Part shown: in pieces, positions 6,985 through 13,712 of the stretch
Layout of the letters: each line of letters begins with the position of its first letter
Numbering within the stretch: position 1 is the first letter of the stretch
Assembly (NCBI GenBank): GCA_035687895.1
Contig: DASRUE010000149.1
Span: forward strand, 1 to 13,712
Length of the DNA stretch: 13,712 nt
Direction: 5' to 3'
Source: JAERML01 sp035687895
GTDB taxonomy: Bacteria; Bacteroidota; Ignavibacteria; UBA10030; UBA6906
Notes under the pieces: generated by a model
Databases searched by the model: none
Seen by the model: the letters and a program-made list of their open reading frames with translations, nothing else
What the model was told of the DNA's origin: nothing
Translations under genes and position numbers: made by a program

Positions 6985-7497
6985 ATGGACCAAGTTCTGG
7001 GACCAGGAAACGGCATTACCCAGTATCTTCTCGTGCTCACCTTCTATGCTGCACTGTTTGTGGTGATGCAACATGCTCACCCGTGCGTTGAGCTCAATTT
7101 CCGCAGGACCTACTGGATTCTGTACTTCGGCTGGTCGGTGGGAGTCTTCGTCGGGAACTATGTTTTCCATCTTCTTGGAATCATGAGCTTCCTCCCGTGG
7201 TTGAACAACTTCATACACACGTTTGTATGGATCGGGTTCTGTCTCGGGTTCCTTTACGCCGGCTGCTACCGGAAACCCTTTTACGAGCAGTTTGTTCTGT
7301 TCGCGGTCTTCAGTCTTGTGGTAAAGATGATTGAGCATATCGTGCTGGGGACATGGGAGATGGATTCGTTCTTCGGCATTCCCGGCAACGACGCGTACAT
7401 CGTAGGGTGGAGCCTGATGGATGGTCTCTATCCGGTGCTTTCAAAGCTCGGTCTCACCCTGGTCGCACGGTTCGTGCGGGGAGTTATCGTGTCGTGA
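6985..7497 (+). CDS. polytopic membrane protein, 170 residues, unknown function
   Basis: Very hydrophobic protein with about five predicted helices at roughly 11-29, 44-65, 73-92, 101-121 and 137-165. No family was recognised. The stretch from about residue 89 to 162 resembles residues 60-131 of the preceding oxidoreductase's membrane domain: both have V-G-X3-[LM]-D-G-L in the last helix, a PG-X-D turn before it, and a VL...W stretch in the helix before that. Polar residues within helices (N58, H62, H78, H118, D146) could bind cofactor or substrate, for example heme or quinone, which is inference only. AGGAGG lies 8 bases before the ATG. The stop codon overlaps the GTG start of the next gene by 4 bases, indicating translational coupling. 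It may act as electron acceptor or partner for the oxidoreductase. Confidence 0.75.
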   Translation: MDQVLGPGNGITQYLLVLTFYAALFVVMQHAHPCVELNFRRTYWILYFGWSVGVFVGNYVFHLLGIMSFLPWLNNFIHTFVWIGFCLGFLYAGCYRKPFYEQFVLFAVFSLVVKMIEHIVLGTWEMDSFFGIPGNDAYIVGWSLMDGLYPVLSKLGLTLVARFVRGVIVS

Positions 7498-9143
7498 AGA
7501 GCGTAGCGCCATCGGCAGGCAGGCGATTCCTTGTTGTGTCCGACTTTCATGTGACGAGCGGGAAGGATCAGGTAAGCGGACGGTGGTCACCGACGGAGGA
7601 CTTCTTTTGGGATGATACATTCCGGGATTTCCTCGCAGGGCACGCCACACGTCCTCCCACCACGTTGATCATTAACGGGGACTTGTTTGATTTTCTTCAG
7701 GTGCTTGTCTTCCCGACGGTGGAGGAGCGGGAGGAGTATCAGATCCCGACGGAGGAAATTAACCGGGCCTACGGTCTGCAATGCTCGGAAGCGTGCTGTG
7801 AATTTCAGATCGAGCAGATCATGGACGGGCACGAGGTGATGTTACAGGCGCTGGCCGATTTTCTGGCCGCCGGCAACAATCTCCGGATCCTGAAGGGGAA
7901 CCACGACATCCAGCTCCATTGGCCAAAGGTGCAGGAACGTATCTTCCTTCGTCTGCAGCGCTTCGCGGAACGGACGAACGGGAAGATTGCCCGGGAACAG
8001 GTCAAGTTTATGCCGTGGTTCTATTATGTCCCCGGCCTCCTCTATGTCGAACACGGAAACCAATTCGAAGAGACGACGGCGTTCCGGAACTTCCTCACCC
8101 CCATTCTTCCGCGCGGAGATGAAGACAGGCACAACCCGCAGATCGAGCTCGATCTCTCCAGCTTGCTCGTCCGCTATCTTACGAACCGCCTCGAACCAAT
8201 CAATCCTCTGGCCGACAATATCCGCCCCCTCTCCCGTTACTATGGAATGATGTGGAAGAAGTACCCCTACCTGATGATCTCCACCCTTGGCACTGCGTTC
8301 AGGTTTGTCCTGAAGGCGTTCGGCAAAGCACGAGAGATGAAGCGAGGGTCTGTCCGACTTTCGTATGAGAAGATCGTGGAAGAAAACAAGCGCTCGATCC
8401 GAACGGAAGCAGAGCGCTTTGCAGGGCCGGACCCCGAGAACATCCGCTGGCTGGAGCGTCATCTCCTGCAGTTCGACAAGAGACGATCAACGCCAACTCT
8501 CGAGAAGGGCGCGTGGACGTTTCTCGGGAGTCTTCTTGCGGAGGGGGCGAAGGGAATTCTCTGGCTCGCACCGCTGTATCTCCTCACGTTCATGCCGGAC
8601 GTTGGGAATGCCGTGCTTGGATGGGTGAAGGGTCTGGATGTCGGATGGCTGACGACAGTCGTGGAGTTTCTCCATCGAGCGAACCTGCTCCATATTCTGA
8701 TTGTGGTGATTGTCGGAGCGCTGCTCATCTGGCTCCGGGGTTATGCGAGAAAGAAGATCGGGAGCGGAGAGGAAAACAGATCATCGGTCATGCCCGACGT
8801 GAGCAAGGAGATGCGCGGGTCGGCGCAGTACGTCGCCCGGAGTCTCGGCGTCAAGTTTGTCACATTCGGACATACGCACTATGCGGACACCTGCGCGCTG
8901 TTCGACGGCGGACGGTACTTCAATACCGGGACCTGGATGGGAATCTTTGAAGAAGGTGAACAACTCTATCGCAACGCCCACCAGTTTACGTACCTCGCCG
9001 TGGAGGGCGAGCGGGCAGAACTTCTCCGCTGGAACCCGGACGCTGGTTGTGGTCAACCGGTGGTTGTCGTCGATACGGAGACTCCCTTGACGGGCGATGA
9101 AGACAGCATGGTAAAGCTCATGATGCGTGCGTTGAAATTCTGA
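7494..9143 (+). CDS. calcineurin-like metallophosphoesterase with membrane-spanning insertion
   Basis: A 549-residue binuclear-metal phosphoesterase. All the usual metal ligands are visible: SDFH (D17, H19), GDLFD (D63, D66), GNHD (N136, H137), EHGN (H187) and GHTH (H460, H462). The first four blocks sit in the N-terminal 190 residues, but the GHTH block follows only after about 270 residues. That insert includes a basic helical part (about 245-340) and two hydrophobic helices (about 354-378 and 398-415). The catalytic fold would therefore be assembled at the cytosolic face of the membrane. The GTG start at 7494 overlaps the previous stop (GTGA) and has GGGGAG 10 bases upstream. The longer frame from 7353 is the membrane gene read in another frame. 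Family relatives hydrolyse lipid-linked or nucleotide phosphates (LpxH-like); the substrate here is unknown. Confidence 0.85.
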   Translation: MKSVAPSAGRRFLVVSDFHVTSGKDQVSGRWSPTEDFFWDDTFRDFLAGHATRPPTTLIINGDLFDFLQVLVFPTVEEREEYQIPTEEINRAYGLQCSEACCEFQIEQIMDGHEVMLQALADFLAAGNNLRILKGNHDIQLHWPKVQERIFLRLQRFAERTNGKIAREQVKFMPWFYYVPGLLYVEHGNQFEETTAFRNFLTPILPRGDEDRHNPQIELDLSSLLVRYLTNRLEPINPLADNIRPLSRYYGMMWKKYPYLMISTLGTAFRFVLKAFGKAREMKRGSVRLSYEKIVEENKRSIRTEAERFAGPDPENIRWLERHLLQFDKRRSTPTLEKGAWTFLGSLLAEGAKGILWLAPLYLLTFMPDVGNAVLGWVKGLDVGWLTTVVEFLHRANLLHILIVVIVGALLIWLRGYARKKIGSGEENRSSVMPDVSKEMRGSAQYVARSLGVKFVTFGHTHYADTCALFDGGRYFNTGTWMGIFEEGEQLYRNAHQFTYLAVEGERAELLRWNPDAGCGQPVVVVDTETPLTGDEDSMVKLMMRALKF

Positions 9144-9153
9144 AGGAGGAGGA

Positions 9154-10023
9154 ATGGACTATAGACAATGGATCTTTCTGGTTCTGTTCTTCTCTGGGTG
9201 TGGCAGCACCCTGGACAGGATCGAGCAGATTCCCGAGAAGCTGACCGGCTCTCTTAAGAGAGACGCCGACACAATTGGAATGAAACTCGGCAGCGGGCTG
9301 ATCGTCGGAGTGCGGGACAGCCTGACGGGCGACAAGAGCCGGCAGGAGCTGACACGCCTTATCGACTCGCTTGTTGCCACCCTCGGTTCGTCTGCCCGGA
9401 AAGAGGCGCCGCGTCTGGTGGACTCTCTGCTCGGAAAGTACCTTCAAGTCAGACTACATGAAATCGGAGGGGTTGCAAGAGAAGAACTTGCTGCCGTCCG
9501 CAACGAACTCCTCGGGGCGAGAAGCCGGATTCTCTTGCAGGAGTTGCGTGACAGTCTGCTCGGCAACGGCACCGTTTCCCGTGCCGGTGCACTGCGGGAT
9601 GAACTCCTCGGCCCGGCCACGAACACCGCTCTCCGCTCGATCGTGGATAGTGCGATGGTGAGTCTCGTGAACCGGTACAAGGAGGATCTGGCGCCAGCGC
9701 TCCGTGGGGACTTCGATCTGTTCAAGGATTACGGGAAGGAGCTTCTGATCACTCTCGGAGTCATTGCCCTTGTGATTGTAGGCTATTGGTGGATGCAAGC
9801 GCGCAAGTATCAGAAGACGGTAGCCGTGCTCGCCCAACAAATCCATGAAGTTGGCGATCAGGAAATCTACGACGACCTCACCAACCGGATCCAGCGCCGG
9901 GCACAGGAGGAAGGAGTCGAGCCGGTTCTGCGTAAAACGCTCGCCTCACACGGGCTGCTCGGAGCGGAAAACTGGCGCCCGCCACGGAAGCACAATCGAC
10001 TTCGCCTTCAGGCGGTAGAATAG
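9154..10023 (+). CDS. lipobox protein with periplasmic 16-residue repeats and C-terminal transmembrane helix (spanin-like topology)
   Basis: A 289-residue protein of no recognised family. The N-terminus has a short hydrophobic stretch ending LFFSGC, a plausible lipobox with C16 as the lipidated residue. Residues 20-190 are predicted helical and polar. A second hydrophobic helix lies at about 196-214, followed by a basic-then-mixed tail of about 75 residues (215-289). The topology would be lipid anchor, periplasmic rod, inner-membrane helix, cytosolic tail. A degenerate motif [LVI]x[DN][SE]LLG recurs at 53, 69, 88, 115, 131, 147 and 163, with a 16-residue period in most steps. AAGGAGGAGGA directly precedes the ATG, 10 bases after the phosphoesterase stop and 8 bases before the muramidase start. 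The dual-anchor layout is that of unimolecular spanins, although this protein is longer. Function is inferred, not shown. Confidence 0.7.
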   Translation: MDYRQWIFLVLFFSGCGSTLDRIEQIPEKLTGSLKRDADTIGMKLGSGLIVGVRDSLTGDKSRQELTRLIDSLVATLGSSARKEAPRLVDSLLGKYLQVRLHEIGGVAREELAAVRNELLGARSRILLQELRDSLLGNGTVSRAGALRDELLGPATNTALRSIVDSAMVSLVNRYKEDLAPALRGDFDLFKDYGKELLITLGVIALVIVGYWWMQARKYQKTVAVLAQQIHEVGDQEIYDDLTNRIQRRAQEEGVEPVLRKTLASHGLLGAENWRPPRKHNRLRLQAVE

Positions 10024-10031
10024 GAGGAGCC

Positions 10032-10982
10032 ATGCCAGGCCTCACCGGTGTTGTCACTGCAACCACGCTCAACGTCCGACCTGAACCCACGACACTCAAG
10101 CAGCCGATCGGAACACTCAAGCGGGGGATATCGGTGAGTATTCTGGATCGCGCGGGTGGATGGTTCAAGATACCCTGGAGCGGCGCTGCGGGGTACGTGC
10201 ACGGTGACTACCTCACAATCCAGGACTCGAATCCGGCCGCCGGATTCTTTCACGAAGAAGACGACCTGAAAATTGTCCCTCTTCCACCGAAAGAGTTTGA
10301 ACGCATTGACGTGTCATCAAGCTTCTCGCCCATTCAACGCCTCGTTGCCCGGACGTGGAATTCCCAGGGTGGCCTCCTCGAGATCCTGAGCGACCGGGTC
10401 GGAATTGAACCAGCCACAACGGTTGCCGTTCTTTGTGTTGAGTCCGGAGGGAAGGGATTCAACGCGGATGGCTCGATGATCATCCGGTTCGAGAATCACG
10501 TTTTCTGGCGGGAATGGGGGAAGACCAATGCGGCCCTGTTTGCAGCTCACTTCGCATACGACCAGACCAAGGGATGGAGGGATCACAAGTTCCGGGAGAA
10601 GTCGAATGGCAAGTGGCGTGAATTCCACGGGGATCAACAGCTCGAGTGGCGGGTCCTCGAGTTTGCACGGACCCTCCACGACAGCGCCGCGCTCCGCTCC
10701 ATCAGCATGGGAGGGCCGCAAATCATGGGGTTCAACCATGCCCGGATTGGGTACGATTCCGTTCATTCCATGTTCAATACCTTTCGCAACGATATCCGCT
10801 ACCAGACGATTGCACTTTTTGATTTCCTTCAGGGTCCCGGCACCACATCGCCGATGGTTGTGGCATTGCAGCGGAAAAAGTTCAACGACTTCGCTTCGAT
10901 GTACAATGGACCGGGACAAGCTGCCATGTACGGTGAGAGAATTCAAACACATGCGGAGACATTTTCTTCGTTGATATCCTGA
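10032..10982 (+). CDS. SH3b-domain N-acetylmuramidase (DUF3380/Muramidase family), endolysin-like
   Basis: A 316-residue peptidoglycan hydrolase. Residues 5-64 form a bacterial SH3 domain (LNVRPEP at 13-19, GGWFKI at 42-47, GYVHGDYL at 54-61) that probably binds cell wall. Residues about 100-315 match the phage-type N-acetylmuramidase family: the probable catalytic E137 in CVESGGKGF, the downstream IRFENHVF (151-158), and MGGPQIMGFNH (226-236). The family cleaves the glycan strand between MurNAc and GlcNAc. There is no signal peptide and no transmembrane helix, as in holin-dependent phage endolysins, so export needs another route. AGGAGG lies 4 bases before the ATG, and the gene follows the spanin-like gene by 8 bases. 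Phage origin is possible, but no phage structural genes are present nearby. Confidence 0.88.
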   Translation: MPGLTGVVTATTLNVRPEPTTLKQPIGTLKRGISVSILDRAGGWFKIPWSGAAGYVHGDYLTIQDSNPAAGFFHEEDDLKIVPLPPKEFERIDVSSSFSPIQRLVARTWNSQGGLLEILSDRVGIEPATTVAVLCVESGGKGFNADGSMIIRFENHVFWREWGKTNAALFAAHFAYDQTKGWRDHKFREKSNGKWREFHGDQQLEWRVLEFARTLHDSAALRSISMGGPQIMGFNHARIGYDSVHSMFNTFRNDIRYQTIALFDFLQGPGTTSPMVVALQRKKFNDFASMYNGPGQAAMYGERIQTHAETFSSLIS

Positions 10983-11010
10983 CTTGACCAGGATTCATCA
11001 TAAGGCCGGA

Positions 11011-11028
11011 AGGAGGTCTGCTCAGACC
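11011..11028 (+). promoter_or_regulatory. Shine-Dalgarno site overlapped by a hairpin abutting the hydrolase start codon
   Basis: AGGAGGT (11011-11017) is followed by the perfect inverted repeat GGTCTG-CT-CAGACC (11015-11028), and ATG begins at 11029. Five pairs with a GCTC loop are sterically possible. The stem uses the last two G's of the ribosome site and sits between that site and the start codon, so it may tune translation. Confidence 0.5.
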
Positions 11029-12165
11029 ATGAACGTTTGGCCCAAAGAACGCACCGCCATCCTCGTGATCCACGGGATCGGAGAACAGAACCCATTCGAA
11101 ACCCTTGATGCATTTGCGGGAACGTTCTGGAACGTTCTTGAGGATCTCAATGAGGGGAGTTTCTTTCCCGGTCAACATCGTGCCGTGGATCGCGGGGGGT
11201 GGGTACAGAACTACATCTCCATCCGTCGCAATGGAGGAAAGAACTCAGCGATCGATCTGTATGAGTATTATTGGGCGCACAAGGTGCAGAGACAGGCAAC
11301 CTTCTCTGATATTGTCTCCTGGCTCGTGGACACATCGGAAGGTGCACGGAAGTTCTACGCTGAGAACGAACAGATTGCAGAGAAGTACGAGCGGGACAAG
11401 GTGGTTGCTTTCGAAGACAAGAAGTTCAAACGGCACTGGTACCTTCGGTACCTTGGCCCGCTCATGCGTATTGTCACCATCCTTCCGGCGGCGGTTCCCA
11501 AGAAACTGAGCTGGCTCCTCGCCCCGCTTGTCAACTGGTTCCAGCGGAAGTCCATCGACTACATCGGCGACGTGGTGGTCTATACGACCACGGACATCAA
11601 GTCCCGGTTCTTTGAAATCCGCAAGCAGATTCTCGACGGCGCGGCTGCCGAGTTGCTGGCGCTCCTTCAAGACAAACGCTACGCGAAGGTGATTGTAGCG
11701 GGACATTCGCTCGGCAGCGTCATCGGCTACGACGCTCTCAACCGGATGAACCACGCCGTGAACCTCCACCAGGTGAAGCCAGCGCTTGCCCGGAAAGTCA
11801 AGGGGTTCGTCACGTTCGGGTCGCCGCTGGACAAGGTGGCGTTCTTCTTCCGCGAGCACACACCGGATGACCAGTATCTGAGGCGCCAGATCCTCACGCA
11901 CTACCACAGCTTCAAGGCAAAACCGTTGACGGAGCAGGAGAATCCCAAGGAGCTGGGGAACCCGTTCAAGGACTACTTCGAGCATGTTCACTGGATGAAT
12001 TTCTGGGACCGGGCGGATTTGGTGAGCGGCAGTCTCGATTTCTACCGTGTGGACGAAAATGTTGAGTTCACCATGGGTGTGAAGGGAATTGCTGCCCATC
12101 TTGCTTACTGGGAATTTAGGGCGATGTATGAGATGGTGGCAAAGAAACTATCTATGTCGACTTGA
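11029..12165 (+). CDS. alpha/beta-hydrolase (lipase/esterase-like)
   Basis: A 378-residue cytosolic or membrane-associated serine hydrolase. The oxyanion-hole segment is LVIHGIGEQ (12-20). The nucleophile elbow is VAGHSLGS with S227. Likely acid and base are D327 or D330 in FWDRADLVSG and H357 in GIAAHLAYW. A basic, hydrophobic segment (about 140-172) between the first strand and the nucleophile could form a lid or membrane-binding helix. No signal peptide is seen. The ATG at 11029 is preferred to an upstream TTG at 10984 because it has AGGAGG upstream (12-base spacing, with an intervening hairpin) and the fold begins directly after it. Substrate is probably an ester, perhaps a lipid, given the surrounding envelope-related genes. 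It is the last gene of the tight cluster, 46 bases after the muramidase. Confidence 0.85.
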   Translation: MNVWPKERTAILVIHGIGEQNPFETLDAFAGTFWNVLEDLNEGSFFPGQHRAVDRGGWVQNYISIRRNGGKNSAIDLYEYYWAHKVQRQATFSDIVSWLVDTSEGARKFYAENEQIAEKYERDKVVAFEDKKFKRHWYLRYLGPLMRIVTILPAAVPKKLSWLLAPLVNWFQRKSIDYIGDVVVYTTTDIKSRFFEIRKQILDGAAAELLALLQDKRYAKVIVAGHSLGSVIGYDALNRMNHAVNLHQVKPALARKVKGFVTFGSPLDKVAFFFREHTPDDQYLRRQILTHYHSFKAKPLTEQENPKELGNPFKDYFEHVHWMNFWDRADLVSGSLDFYRVDENVEFTMGVKGIAAHLAYWEFRAMYEMVAKKLSMST

Positions 12166-12167
12166 GA

Positions 12168-12202
12168 GGGTCGTAGAGCGGATCATAGATCTTCGCCGAC
12201 CC
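12168..12202 (+). other. hairpin at the end of the hydrolase gene
   Basis: GGGTCG (12168-12173) pairs with CGACCC (12197-12202). Inside it GCG pairs with CGC, and GATC pairs with GATC around an ATA loop, with TAGA and TT bulges. The total is about 13 base pairs, starting two bases after the stop codon. No T-run follows, so it may be a non-canonical terminator or a 3'-end stabiliser. A smaller ACCGG/CCGGT arm follows within about 20 bases. Confidence 0.4.
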
Positions 12203-12412
12203 CTAACCGGGAAACCACCGGTGAGCTGCCGAATGTCTGGAGAATGAAGAAGGTGTGACTCTTGTAAGGCACTGACGGCGGGAGAATGGAATAGTTGCAC
12301 AACTGTCGGTGAACTCCCTCGAGCGGAAGAGGATTCTCGCGGGGCGACGCTTCCCTCGTCATCTTCGATCCTTGGCCATCTGATCAGTCATAATACATAA
12401 TAGGAGGTCCCC

Positions 12413-13712
12413 ATGACGGCACGCCACTTCTTTTTTCTCATCCTCTTCGTCGCGTTGCTCCTTTCTGGTTTCAATCACGTTCTTCTTGCCGAACCCACGG
12501 CGTATGATCGATTGCAGGAACAGTTGACTGAGGCCCGCGGCACGTTCGACAAATGGAGTGTGTATGGCACGATCATCGTCATACTCACGTGCCTCATTGG
12601 AATTCTCGGGGCTCTCGCGGGGTTGATGAAGCAGAAGTGGGCGACATGGAAGGTTGCCTTCGGGGTCTGCGTTACCATCCTCACGATCATCAATAGCACA
12701 GTGTTTGAGGCGGACTACCGCACGTACTGGCGCCTTGCGGATGAAGGGCATGACCTGGCCTGGAAGGTCGACATCGATCTTGCCTCATACCAAGCCGCCA
12801 GCGAGGCAGATCAGCTGGAGTTCTTCCAGAATATCCAGGAGAACTTTAGCAAGATAAAAGAATTGAAGCAGACGCTCCACGGTCAGAAGCCGGGGAGCGC
12901 CGTGACTTCCAATCACATGAGCGGGGTGCTGACGAGCGTTGCGTTTGCCGGCGTGGGACAGGCGAGACCGGCATGGGTGACCCGGCTCCCCAGCGACGGC
13001 AACAGCATCTATTGCGTCGGGGTTGACTACGACAACTCCATCAAGCTGGCTACATTGGGCTCGTTGGAGGACGCACGACGAAACTGCATGAGCTATCTGC
13101 TCCTCCTTTTCGAGGGGGCCGCCCCTTCGTCGGGTTCCCGCTCGAAGTATCAGGATATTGCAAGCTTCATCGTCTCATCCCGGAGTGTTCGCGTGGCGGA
13201 CACATACTATGAATACGATGTGAACACAAGGCGGTACACCTACTACACCCTGCTGCAGGTTCAGCGAGAGCTTGCCCAGAACGATGTCGCGTTCTTCACT
13301 GAGACGAAACAGCAGTCCTCCATGCAGCAAAGTTCACTGCCGGGGTTGATCATGAAGGCACCCGGTTTGCCGGAGGATTTCTACTGGAAGCGGGAACAGG
13401 AATTCCGTAAGCGAATACCATTCGCAACAAGACTCACCGATCTGCAGAAGCGGCTCTGGTATGCGATTGGTCTGAGGAAAGGGGGGAACCTGAAGCAAGC
13501 GTCCACAGAGTTCTCTTACATCGTGAAGAAGGACAGCAACATGGTGGAAGGGTGGTACAACCTTGCGCTCACCGCTGAGGGGCAAAGGGACTCATCAGGG
13601 GCAGCGAAGGCGTACACCAGAGGCATGCGCGTTGCAGAAAGAAAGAAGATCGATCATCCTTATCTCGACAGAGACTTCGGGCTGTGGCTCTATAAGAATG
13701 CCTCGATCAAGA
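12413..13712 (+). CDS. membrane-anchored LPP20-like/TPR protein, partial (3' end outside window)
   Basis: The frame from ATG 12413 stays open to the window edge (433 codons). AGGAGGT lies 4 bases upstream. Residues 1-26 look like a signal peptide (hydrophobic core, then LLA-EP) or an uncleaved first helix. Two transmembrane helices follow at about 52-71 and 81-97, then a charged helical stretch (100-160). Residues about 184-290 resemble the LPP20 lipoprotein fold: PAWV at 186-189, IYCVGVDYD at 199-207, then an ARRN helix at 221-224 and the late YTLLQV strand. Residues about 340-430 look like tetratricopeptide repeats (LWYAIGLRKGGNLKQA, then EGWYNLALTAEGQRD), suggesting protein-protein contact. 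A 247-base gap with no clear promoter separates it from the six-gene cluster; an AT-rich CATAATACATAAT stretch sits just before the ribosome site. Function unknown. Confidence 0.75.
   Translation, partial: MTARHFFFLILFVALLLSGFNHVLLAEPTAYDRLQEQLTEARGTFDKWSVYGTIIVILTCLIGILGALAGLMKQKWATWKVAFGVCVTILTIINSTVFEADYRTYWRLADEGHDLAWKVDIDLASYQAASEADQLEFFQNIQENFSKIKELKQTLHGQKPGSAVTSNHMSGVLTSVAFAGVGQARPAWVTRLPSDGNSIYCVGVDYDNSIKLATLGSLEDARRNCMSYLLLLFEGAAPSSGSRSKYQDIASFIVSSRSVRVADTYYEYDVNTRRYTYYTLLQVQRELAQNDVAFFTETKQQSSMQQSSLPGLIMKAPGLPEDFYWKREQEFRKRIPFATRLTDLQKRLWYAIGLRKGGNLKQASTEFSYIVKKDSNMVEGWYNLALTAEGQRDSSGAAKAYTRGMRVAERKKIDHPYLDRDFGLWLYKNASIK

Noticed and set aside
6583..7338. 251-codon minus-strand open frame
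   Set aside because: It overlaps the oxidoreductase C-terminus (conserved HPQGG and NPQ blocks) and the membrane protein, and its translation has no family features.
7353..7493. N-terminal extension of the metallophosphoesterase
   Set aside because: Those codons are the membrane-protein gene read in another frame. The GTG at 7494 overlaps the preceding stop and has a ribosome site.
11245..12099. 284-codon minus-strand open frame
   Set aside because: It is antisense to the alpha/beta-hydrolase, whose catalytic motifs are intact on the + strand.
4534..12165. Whole region as a prophage remnant because of the endolysin-like muramidase
   Set aside because: There are no capsid, portal, terminase, tail, integrase or attachment sequences, and the neighbouring genes are metabolic and membrane enzymes. 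Only a single captured lysis-type gene or pair is plausible.
1..13712. CRISPR array, tRNA, rRNA or insertion sequence
   Set aside because: No regularly spaced repeats, no tRNA cloverleaf or rRNA-like stretch, and no transposase motifs with terminal inverted repeats were seen on either strand.

Overview
The window carries ten genes, all on the + strand, with base composition near 55% GC by eye. The organism looks like a Gram-negative bacterium with a sigma70-like promoter code: there is a probable outer-membrane-type lipoprotein, a hexameric-type citrate synthase, promoter boxes close to TTGACA/TATAAT, and strong AGGAGG ribosome binding sites before most genes of the large operon. The strong Shine-Dalgarno sites argue against the Bacteroidia/Flavobacteriia, which mostly lack them. 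An affiliation with the wider FCB group (Ignavibacteria/Chlorobi-like) is only a guess.

Region 1 (1-4334) holds housekeeping and unrelated genes. A 330-base leader with dyads and direct repeats precedes citrate synthase (331-1620). That gene is closed by an intrinsic terminator at 1696-1745. Next come a radical SAM protein of unknown substrate (true start 1771), a CorA-type divalent-cation channel (true start 3173, own promoter at 3041-3069) and a 36-residue single-pass membrane peptide (4224-4334).

Region 2 (about 4378-12165) is the interesting part: one promoter candidate (4395-4423) with an adjoining dyad, then six closely packed genes that read as an operon. In order they are: a membrane-anchored GMC flavoprotein oxidoreductase with a ferredoxin-like cysteine motif; a five-helix membrane protein that seems related to the oxidoreductase's own membrane domain; a metallophosphoesterase with a large membrane-spanning insertion; a protein with both an N-terminal lipobox and a C-terminal transmembrane helix, the topology of unimolecular spanins; an SH3b-muramidase with no signal peptide, built like a phage endolysin; and a serine alpha/beta hydrolase. 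Spacings are 57, -4, 10, 8 and 46 bases.

Region 3 (12166-13712) is a 247-base gap with a hairpin, then the 5' part of a signal-peptide, two-helix, LPP20-like and TPR-containing protein that runs off the window and was easy to miss because its stop codon is outside.

I do not recognise the operon as a described system. Its contents (redox enzyme at the membrane, phosphoesterase, envelope-spanning protein, muramidase, lipase-like hydrolase) suggest a cell-envelope remodelling or lysis-like function. That is inference from domain content and gene order only.
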